Positions 22,914-28,749 of a stretch of 28,749 bases of DNA are shown here, in pieces (within the stretch, counting starts at the first letter, position 1; each line of letters begins with the position of its first letter). The position numbers were made by a program, and so were the translations under genes. The DNA is from CAYIHX01 sp964363305 (lineage in GTDB: Bacteria; Bdellovibrionota; UBA1018). The stretch lies in the NCBI GenBank assembly GCA_964363305.1, contig CAYIHX010000045.1:1-28749 (forward strand), read 5' to 3'. Below the pieces are notes generated by a model, which ran no database searches, was not told where the DNA came from, and saw only the letters and a list, made by a program, of their open reading frames with translations.

Positions 22914-24296
22914 ATGGCAAAGATAACTGATGCGATGACCACCCTGGCGGGGAAGCAGGAACGCTCGTTGTTTCGAGACCCCTCGAAACCCTATGACAGC
23001 GAGGGCCGTCCCAAATACGATCCGGCCTACCGTCAACGCAGAGTGATCAACTGGTTCACCCTCGGCCTGACCTACTCCGCGATGTACATGGGGCGATACA
23101 ACCTCTCCCTCGTCAATAAGTCACTGTCCGACAACTACGGTTGGGATAAAACTCAAATCGGAGCCATCATCACCACGGCCCTCTCGATTTACGGCTTCTC
23201 AGCCATCTTCAACGGCCCCATCGCGGACCGCATCGGCGGTCGCCGAGCGATGCTCATCGGAGCGTCCGGCACGGTCCTTTTCAACTTCCTCTTCGGCTTA
23301 GGCGCTTACTTGGGTTTTCTCGGAACCGGCACTTTCCTGCTGGGATACTTCGCGACGGTCTGGGCCCTGAACTCGTACTTTCAATCCTTCAGCGCGCTTT
23401 CTTTGATCAAAGTGAACGCGGGCTGGTTTCACATCAAAGAACGCGGCGTTTTCTCAGCCATCTTCGGATCGATGATTCAAAGCGGGCGGGCCATGATCTT
23501 CTTCATCGGCGGCTTCCTGGTCACCGTATTACCTTGGCAGTGGGTGTTCTTCGTCCCTTCGATGATCGTCGCCGTGATGGCCGTATTCACCTACCTGAAA
23601 GTCCAGAACGGCCCTGAAGATGTGGGCTTCGATGCCCTCGACACTCATGATGCTTCGAGCGGCGATAGCCAGCCGATCACGGTCGCCTACATCATGAAAA
23701 AAGTCGTAACCAACCCAGTCATGCTCACGATCGCCTTCGCGGAGTTCTGCACCGGTTTCGTTCGCCACGGGTTCGAGCAATGGTTCCCTCGTTACATGCT
23801 CGAAGCGCAACACCTGACGCTAGAGTCCTCGGTGTTCCAAAAAGGAGCGGCCGCCGTCGTCCTCGCGGGGATCGCCGGCGCCTTCTTCGCGGGCACGATC
23901 TCGGACTGGGTTTTCAAAGGGCGCAGACCTCCGGTCGCGTTCCTCGGTTACATCACACAAGTTCTCTGTCTGGCCATCGTCTGGAAGGCGCCGAGCGTCA
24001 ACTGGGTCATCGCTGCGTTCGTGCTCAATTCATTTGCGATTAGCGTGGTGCACTCGATGCTCTCAGGAACGGCTTCAATGGATTTCGGAGGCAAAAAGGC
24101 CGCTGCGACGGCTGCGGGCCTCTTCGACGGGATGCAGTATGTCGGCGGAGCCTTCGTCGGCATCGGCATGGGATGGCTTCTCGACACCTACGGTTGGTCG
24201 ATCTGGGGCCCGAGCATGATCGCGTTCTCCGCGATCGGCGCGATATGCATGCTCACGCTCTGGAACGCCCGCCCCAAACGTGGCAACGCTCACTGA
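22914..24296 (+). CDS. MFS transporter, organophosphate:phosphate antiporter (GlpT/UhpT) family
   Basis: The 460-residue inner-membrane transporter has about 12 helices. The start MxxYNLSLVNKSL after the first helix, the loop motif DRIGGRRAML, and the helix-4/5 sequence SLIKVNAGWFHIKERG are typical of the OPA family (GlpT, UhpT, PgtP), which exchanges sugar or glycerol phosphates for inorganic phosphate. The cytoplasmic N-terminus is about 40 residues and charged. It converges on the VTT gene with a 7-base overlap. Substrate identity is not determinable. Confidence 0.88.
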   Translation: MAKITDAMTTLAGKQERSLFRDPSKPYDSEGRPKYDPAYRQRRVINWFTLGLTYSAMYMGRYNLSLVNKSLSDNYGWDKTQIGAIITTALSIYGFSAIFNGPIADRIGGRRAMLIGASGTVLFNFLFGLGAYLGFLGTGTFLLGYFATVWALNSYFQSFSALSLIKVNAGWFHIKERGVFSAIFGSMIQSGRAMIFFIGGFLVTVLPWQWVFFVPSMIVAVMAVFTYLKVQNGPEDVGFDALDTHDASSGDSQPITVAYIMKKVVTNPVMLTIAFAEFCTGFVRHGFEQWFPRYMLEAQHLTLESSVFQKGAAAVVLAGIAGAFFAGTISDWVFKGRRPPVAFLGYITQVLCLAIVWKAPSVNWVIAAFVLNSFAISVVHSMLSGTASMDFGGKKAAATAAGLFDGMQYVGGAFVGIGMGWLLDTYGWSIWGPSMIAFSAIGAICMLTLWNARPKRGNAH

Positions 24297-24886
24297 GGCG
24301 GGAGAGGCTTTTCGAGATCGACGATATCCTTCTGATCCACGGCGTATCGTTTGACCCACTTTCGCTGAAGAAGCTGGGGAGATTTAGCCGAGATCCACGA
24401 GATCACCAGATACTTGGGTAAACGGCCGAGCAGCGATCCGGCGAAAATCGTGAAATAGGGAATCTCCGCGGCTCCGCTAAGAATGGAAACAGGCAGCAGA
24501 GGAATCGGACCGATCGCCGCGAAAAACAACGTCAGGCCGCCATAACGATTGAGCAGGTGAGACAGGCGGAGCCAGCTAGGCTGCCGAAGCGCGCCCTCAC
24601 CGACGAGAAGCTCGATCGCAGGCATTCCAAAATGTCGAACAACGATGGCGATCACCAAAGAGCCCAGCACAGACCCCGCAGTCGTCCAAAGCGCCATGCG
24701 AATCCATCTCTTGGGTCGAAGGAGGACGGAAGAAATGAGAATTCCGTCGGTGGGAACAACGGCGATGAAAAAATCACTGAAAGCGAGAGCGCCGATCGCC
24801 GGGGGATACCATGACCGATCCACTGAATTCCGCAGTTTGACAATCAGCTGAAGGACGCGTCTTTTTAAGCTTATTTTCCGTGACAC
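24290..24886 (-). CDS. YqaA-type VTT-domain membrane protein
   Basis: The 198-residue protein has about five hydrophobic segments. The VTT (DedA/SNARE-associated) signature is visible as the re-entrant segment SDFFIAVVPTDGIL and the later FFAAIGPIPLLPVSILSGAAEIPYF, with the Gly-Pro-x-Pro bend. VTT proteins include lipid scramblases. The GTG start at 24886 overlaps the end of ychJ by 16 bases on the same strand, indicating coupling. There is no earlier in-frame ATG. Confidence 0.8.
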   Translation of the reverse strand: MSRKISLKRRVLQLIVKLRNSVDRSWYPPAIGALAFSDFFIAVVPTDGILISSVLLRPKRWIRMALWTTAGSVLGSLVIAIVVRHFGMPAIELLVGEGALRQPSWLRLSHLLNRYGGLTLFFAAIGPIPLLPVSILSGAAEIPYFTIFAGSLLGRLPKYLVISWISAKSPQLLQRKWVKRYAVDQKDIVDLEKPLPPQ

Positions 24887-25428
24887 TTTTTGAATTTCTG
24901 CCCGCTGCCGCAGTGACAGGGATCGTTGCGCCCCACTTTAGGGCCTTCGCGGCGCATGGGGCCGGTTTGAATCCCTTGTGCATCGAGAAACTTCCATTCC
25001 CCGGCTTCTTTCTCAAACTGACTATGCTCCAGGTGATCCTGATCTTTTCCTTCCGCATGGTACTTCGCGTGGAAGATCACGATGCCCGCCGAGTCGTTCG
25101 CCCCGCCTTCCTTCTTTTCCAACACCCGTAGACCGAGCCACTTCGATCCCTTCGACCAACCATCGACTTCTTCGCGGCTCAGTTCACCGCGTGTCCGGGA
25201 ATGATGACTGGCCAGAATAAAATCGATCTCACCGAGCGCGAAGGCCGTGTAACGGGCACGCATCAGCTCTTCAGCGGTGGCAGCCTTGCGCTTGCCGCGA
25301 ATGAGGGGCTGACAGCACTCGGTCAGCTTGCGGTCCGAGCCGCAGGGACAAAGCCCCGTCTTTTGAGATTCCTCAAACGAGCGAAAAGGAGGGAGCGTAT
25401 CCGTTGAGACAGGAGCAACAGTGGTCAT
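24871..25428 (-). CDS. YchJ family SEC-C motif protein
   Basis: The 185-residue protein has an N-terminal SEC-C zinc motif (CPCGSDRKLTECCQP), a central YchJ domain (ATAEELMRARYTAFALGEIDF and an NTF2-like FHAKY) and a second SEC-C motif at the C-terminus (NDPCHCGSGQKFKKCHG). Two zinc knuckles are normal for this family, whose role is poorly known; SEC-C motifs in SecA bind SecB and ribosomes. The ATG at 25428 lies just behind a predicted promoter. It heads an operon with the VTT gene. Confidence 0.9.
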   Translation of the reverse strand: MTTVAPVSTDTLPPFRSFEESQKTGLCPCGSDRKLTECCQPLIRGKRKAATAEELMRARYTAFALGEIDFILASHHSRTRGELSREEVDGWSKGSKWLGLRVLEKKEGGANDSAGIVIFHAKYHAEGKDQDHLEHSQFEKEAGEWKFLDAQGIQTGPMRREGPKVGRNDPCHCGSGQKFKKCHGK

Positions 25429-25435
25429 GCTCCCG

Positions 25436-25465
25436 AGAATAGATAGGCTCGAGGCCTTTTGACAA
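25436..25465 (-). promoter_or_regulatory. ychJ promoter (predicted leaderless)
   Basis: On the minus strand TTGTCA (25460-25465), an 18-base spacer and TATTCT (25436-25441) end 7 bases before the ychJ ATG, so transcription should begin on it. A GGGAG lies only 1-2 bases from the ATG, too close to act as a Shine-Dalgarno. Confidence 0.5.
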
Positions 25466-25467
25466 GC

Positions 25468-25884
25468 TTAACGAGCAGAGTCGGCCGAGATGCCCGAATC
25501 ATCCGAGGGGGAACCGGGAACGCCCGTGGGAGAGTCGGTAGAGCCCGGAATTTTTTCCGACTCCCGACGACTCGAACCCATCTTTTGATGGCTCACCGAC
25601 GCCTGAAGGAATGCTGCAACACAAGTCTCCGCTTTCGCTGGGCAAGAATTCGCGGAGGCGGCGGGACATTCGATCGTCAGCACCCTCTCATCACACTGAA
25701 CCCGCGCGATGCAAACCGAACGTCGCTCGCGCCGCTGAAGAACCGGACTCGGAACGCCAGCGTTCATCGCCACGTACCGGCACCGCTTCACGTTCACGTC
25801 CCCATAGGGACCGTGCTCATCCGCGGCAACCCAGGGAGTGAAAGAATGGAGCACCATCCAACCCATCATCAGTGAAGAGACCAT
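25468..25884 (-). CDS. Small exported cysteine-rich protein
   Basis: The family is not recognised. The 138-residue precursor has a signal peptide (MVSSLMMGWMVLHSFTP, cleavage after VAA before DEHG). The mature part has six cysteines in about 70 residues, which could form three disulfides in the periplasm, followed by a Ser/Pro/Gly-rich disordered tail. The ATG at 25884 is preceded by GAGAGG at good spacing; a GTG at 25902 is less likely. It lies 39 bases upstream of ychJ on the same strand, but ychJ seems to have its own promoter. Confidence 0.65.
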   Translation of the reverse strand: MVSSLMMGWMVLHSFTPWVAADEHGPYGDVNVKRCRYVAMNAGVPSPVLQRRERRSVCIARVQCDERVLTIECPAASANSCPAKAETCVAAFLQASVSHQKMGSSRRESEKIPGSTDSPTGVPGSPSDDSGISADSAR

Positions 25885-25955
25885 CGGGCAACCTCTCCCC
25901 ACTCATCGGAGGACAGCTTTAGATCTTGACTGAAATTATCAAAATTAGACCCTCC

Positions 25956-25972
25956 AAAAAAGCGCGTGCGCT
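25956..25972 (-). terminator. Possible terminator of the large exported-protein gene
   Basis: On the minus strand a short stem AGCG-CACG-CGCT is followed by six T. It lies about 85 bases past the stop of the gene ending at 26058. The stem is only 4-5 pairs, so the call is weak. Confidence 0.35.
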
Positions 25973-26057
25973 GAGAGCTTCGCCGAACGCGAAATCCGGA
26001 AGGACTCACTCCGACCGAGCACCCAGAATTTTCGCATTTGGCGAACAAAATGGCGAA

Positions 26058-27623
26058 CTAAAGCGCGTCAAACGCGATGATCTCCAGCGTCCCATCCCCC
26101 CAGAACCGGTAGCGGCTGTTGACGAAGGTGCCGCTCACGCCCCCGCGGCGAATATCCGGAAAGGCCGACTCCACATAGCCGGTTCTGAAGTTCGGCCGAT
26201 TCGGAACACCCTCACCGATCACAGCGTTGCGGGTCGCCGGATGGGCCAGCACGAACTGCCGAAGAAACTGCTCGTTCGCGTCGACTCCCAACCGCTCATA
26301 ACCCGAAAATGCCGCGTCCAGGTCTCGGTCGGCCAATGCCTGCTCCGCCGCTCGAGAAAGCGCACTCGCACTCGAGTAGTCTTCTTGAGCCGTGACGCCA
26401 TGGGCTCTTGCGTGTTCATCACCCAAATTGGGATCCACGCTCACCACGACCCGGGGAGCATTCGGGTCCCGATGCGGATCTTCATTGATCGAGCGCGCGA
26501 GATCATTCGCGGCCTCCTGAAGAGGCGGAGCCAGATCACGCCCCCGACGCAACGCCAGCGCAATCGCTTCCCCCGACATGCCCGTCCGGGCCGGATCGTA
26601 GACCCTCGCGACATAAAAACCTCCGTCTTCGGTCAACACCCGAAACGCCGTTCGCATCCCGCCCTCGCCGAGCGGACTGTCACCTTCGATTCGGGTCACC
26701 CGAAGCGAGCGCCCGTCGCGGGTCCGAATGCGAAATCCCTTCGGGGAATCGATCAAATACTGAAGAGTTTCGCGCGCGGTTTGGCGGGCCGGTGGCTGCA
26801 AATATTTAAACTCATTAAACGTATAATTGTACGAGCGACCCAAGATGTTGAGTTTTCCTCGAGCATACTGAAGCGCCAAGCGTGGGGCCTCGACGATTCT
26901 CCAGGTTCCACCCCGAACCATGTTAGGCACTGAAGGCGGCCTCCTCACTTCCCGCCCCGGCGGACGGACCGTCTCCCGAATCGAGAGCGTGGCCTCTTCC
27001 GTAGGAGGAGGCGCCGACGATCGACGCCGCACATTCGCATCCGCCGTGCCCGGACCGATTCGGTTCCCTCTGATCCTCGCCAGCTCTTCATAGTCGACCT
27101 GGGTAAGCCGGGCCCGGTCCTCGCCCAGAATTTCCCGCAAAAGGCGATCAGCCGTCGTCGTCGCTGGCGTCGGAGGAGGAGGTCGACTCGGCACGGGAGC
27201 CTCGTAGGGATCTCGAGAATGAGCCGGAGCGCTCAGCGAATCAATCGAGGGCACCCGCGGAGGGCGAGGGATCTCCACGGCGCGTCCTTCTCCTCGAACT
27301 CCTCGAAGAAGCCGTGCCCGTGCCGGAGCCGGAGGAGTCACCGCCGTCGCAAGGGAGGGAGGCAGACTCTCCTCCGCTAAGTACCGAGCCAAGATTTGCT
27401 CCACGTCGGCCGTGGCTCGTTCCAGCTGCGGCGACATCTGGCCATCGCCCCCCCGATCCACCACTGGCTCTGTTTCCGTTCGACGAGGCTCACCGAGGAT
27501 CGCGATGACCGACAAGATTCGAACCGGGCAGCCACGAGGCGGCTCTTCCGCGCGCACCACCGCCGAGGATACGCAGAGCGTCAAAAACTCGGCAATCATG
27601 GGAATCAAAAACGCCCGACTCAT
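26058..27623 (-). CDS. Large exported Pro-rich protein with kinase-like glycine loop
   Basis: The family is not recognised. The 521-residue protein has a signal peptide (hydrophobic IAEFLTLCVSSAVV, cleavage near RAEE). Residues about 60-240 are rich in Pro, Arg, Ala and Thr and probably disordered. A folded C-terminal region runs from about 250. It contains PLGEGGMRTAFRVLTEDGG (about 317-335) followed by FYVARVYDP, which resembles the nucleotide-binding glycine loop and lysine strand of alpha-kinases (G-x-M-R-x-A-F...V-x-K-x-Y), with Arg where Lys is expected. Later parts include YSSASALSRAAEQALADRDL and a C-terminal beta-rich WGDGTLEIIAFDAL. The loop might instead belong to another fold. The ATG follows GAGAGAAGG. 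Confidence 0.65.
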   Translation of the reverse strand: MSRAFLIPMIAEFLTLCVSSAVVRAEEPPRGCPVRILSVIAILGEPRRTETEPVVDRGGDGQMSPQLERATADVEQILARYLAEESLPPSLATAVTPPAPARARLLRGVRGEGRAVEIPRPPRVPSIDSLSAPAHSRDPYEAPVPSRPPPPTPATTTADRLLREILGEDRARLTQVDYEELARIRGNRIGPGTADANVRRRSSAPPPTEEATLSIRETVRPPGREVRRPPSVPNMVRGGTWRIVEAPRLALQYARGKLNILGRSYNYTFNEFKYLQPPARQTARETLQYLIDSPKGFRIRTRDGRSLRVTRIEGDSPLGEGGMRTAFRVLTEDGGFYVARVYDPARTGMSGEAIALALRRGRDLAPPLQEAANDLARSINEDPHRDPNAPRVVVSVDPNLGDEHARAHGVTAQEDYSSASALSRAAEQALADRDLDAAFSGYERLGVDANEQFLRQFVLAHPATRNAVIGEGVPNRPNFRTGYVESAFPDIRRGGVSGTFVNSRYRFWGDGTLEIIAFDAL

Positions 27624-27654
27624 CCCTTCTCTCTTCGGGATGTGTGGTGAAGTC

Positions 27655-27684
27655 TTGAATAACGCGGTGTCCTTTCGCTACGAG
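27655..27684 (+). promoter_or_regulatory. Possible promoter of the dinG-like gene
   Basis: TTGAAT (27655-27660), 18 bases and TACGAG (27679-27684) end 6 bases before the GTG at 27691. Transcription would start on the start codon. The -10 is weak and GAGGGG nearby could instead serve as an SD for a TTG at 27697. Confidence 0.35.
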
Positions 27685-27690
27685 TGAGGG

Positions 27691-28749
27691 GTGAATTTGC
27701 CCCACCACTCCATCCCCCCCGCCCTTGTACTGCTGGACTTCGAAACGACCGGACTCGATCCGGCGACCTCGGAGATCATCGAGATTGGGGCCATCCGATG
27801 GCCCGACGGCGCGCGTTTTCAACGCCTCGTCAAGCCACGCGGCGAAATTCCCGAAGTGATCACGCGCCTGACTGGAATCACCCAGGCCATGGTCGCCGAG
27901 CAACCGCCCCTCAGCGAAGTGGCCCTCGAATTCGCCGCCTTCGTCGGCGATCTCCCCTTCGTTGCCCACAACGCCGCAATGGAGCAGGGCTTCCTCGACA
28001 AGCATCTCAGCCCCCTGCTCGAGGATCGCGCCTTTGACGTCTACAACACCATCGATCCGATCGCTCTCGTTTTACCCGGGAGCCCCTCCCTCTCGATGGA
28101 GACGCTTCGCAAGTGGGGAGAGCTTTCAGACGAAGAGGCGCACCGAGCCCTCCCCGACTGCGAGGCGATGGAACAGATCCTTCACCTCGTTCGCGTCCAT
28201 GCCCGAGAAAAACGCCCGGACCTCCAGGAGCTCGTCGGGCGCCTCCTGCCCGACTGGTGGTGGAGCTGGTTTTTCGATGCGAAGAATCTCGATCTCTCCG
28301 CCAACAAAGGACTCTTGGTCGAACTAGCCCCGCGGGAACCTCTGGGCGATCTCCGCGAGCTGAGAAACCAGGACGCGAAACGAGAAGGCACGCTCACGCG
28401 AATCACCGCGAAAACGATTGACCAGCTCTATGACCAAGCGGCTTCACGGGAAGGGGCCGCGATCGAACCCCGCCCCCAACAGAAAGAAATGTCTCAGCGA
28501 ATTCTCGGGGCGCTCAACGAACACGAGCGGGTCGCGATTGAAGCGCCCACCGGCACCGGTAAAAGCATCGCCTATCTGCTTCCGGGCGTGTTGTGGGCAC
28601 GAGGGGCCGGAATACCGCTCACCGTCTCCACCCACAGCAAGTCCCTCCAAGATCAGCTGCTCGAAAAAGATATCCCCAAGGTGCGTGACATCACCGGCCT
28701 CTCCGACCTCAAAGCCACCACCGTCAAGGGGCAGGAGAACTACCTCTGC
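27691..28749 (+). CDS. dinG: DinG-like exonuclease-helicase (3' end beyond window)
   Basis: The first 353 codons are present and still open at the right edge. An N-terminal DEDDh exonuclease domain (DnaQ/epsilon type) has D16-F-E18-T-T-G, HNAAMEQGFL and HRALPDCEAM. An XPD/DinG-like superfamily 2 helicase follows, with Walker A APTGTGKS (285-292) and VSTHSKSLQDQLL as motif Ia. The last residues VKGQENYLC look like the place where DinG/XPD helicases carry the first cysteine of their 4Fe-4S cluster. Exonuclease-DinG fusions are known from Firmicutes and other phyla and act in DNA repair or recombination. An in-frame stop at 27685 limits the start to GTG 27691 or TTG 27697. Confidence 0.9.
   Translation, partial: MNLPHHSIPPALVLLDFETTGLDPATSEIIEIGAIRWPDGARFQRLVKPRGEIPEVITRLTGITQAMVAEQPPLSEVALEFAAFVGDLPFVAHNAAMEQGFLDKHLSPLLEDRAFDVYNTIDPIALVLPGSPSLSMETLRKWGELSDEEAHRALPDCEAMEQILHLVRVHAREKRPDLQELVGRLLPDWWWSWFFDAKNLDLSANKGLLVELAPREPLGDLRELRNQDAKREGTLTRITAKTIDQLYDQAASREGAAIEPRPQQKEMSQRILGALNEHERVAIEAPTGTGKSIAYLLPGVLWARGAGIPLTVSTHSKSLQDQLLEKDIPKVRDITGLSDLKATTVKGQENYLC

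Noticed and set aside
25926..26933. A 335-codon open frame on the plus strand
   Set aside because: It lies antisense to the exported Pro-rich protein. Its Arg/Pro/His-rich product has no domain, and the minus-strand gene has a signal peptide and a start with an SD.
1..28749. CRISPR arrays, insertion sequences, integrase genes and duplicated att sites
   Set aside because: No regularly spaced repeats, transposase or recombinase motifs, or second copy of the tRNA-Glu 3' end were seen on reading both strands.

Overview
The window is bacterial chromosomal DNA. It is compact, moderately GC-rich by eye, and has many overlapping or nearly touching genes. A frataxin of the CyaY type, an RlmM-like rRNA methyltransferase, YchJ, SlyD, RNase D and several exported proteins point to a Gram-negative, proteobacteria-like organism. 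Bdellovibrionota/Oligoflexia would fit (family-level impression only), but nothing here fixes the taxon.

Left part (1-6714): the first 13 codons of an RRM RNA-binding protein and a SlyD-type prolyl isomerase lie on the minus strand. Then comes a tightly overlapping plus-strand operon xdhA-xdhB-xdhC, which makes a molybdenum xanthine dehydrogenase and its maturation factor. Convergent to it are a DMT-type membrane protein and a small exported protein.

Middle part (6715-16760) is accessory in character. It holds an orphan OmpR-type response regulator, a receiver domain tethered to a membrane helix, and a broken ABC1/AarF kinase gene. A blaI-blaR-like pair follows; its sensor is an M56 protease fused to a penicillin-binding transpeptidase domain, and it is preceded by two matching BlaI-type operators. 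Next are a decayed rifampin ADP-ribosyltransferase gene (arr), a TumE/TumA-like toxin-antitoxin pair, a frameshifted DUF4258 toxin with an intact MqsA-like antitoxin, a metallophosphoesterase, and a Fic protein whose promoter is covered by TGGCGG repeats. A tRNA-Glu gene closes the block. At least three genes here are broken, so this looks like an older acquired region that is decaying.

Right part (16764-28749) is mostly housekeeping: tRNA-Glu, a PanE-type reductase, an HExxH protein of unknown function, an RlmM-like methyltransferase translationally coupled to a glutaredoxin, a glyoxalase-fold protein, CyaY, a small unknown protein, RNase D, an OPA-type MFS transporter, a VTT membrane protein, YchJ, two exported proteins (one large, Pro-rich, with a possible kinase-like glycine loop) and the start of a DinG-like exonuclease-helicase that runs off the window.

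A recurring pattern: several first-in-operon genes without a Shine-Dalgarno (xdhA, fic, cyaY, rnd, ychJ, the MFS gene, the dinG-like gene) have a -35/-10 promoter placed so that transcription should begin at, or within a few bases of, the start codon. Genes inside operons and some leadered genes instead have an SD or an overlapping stop/start. This suggests that leaderless mRNA is common in this organism.
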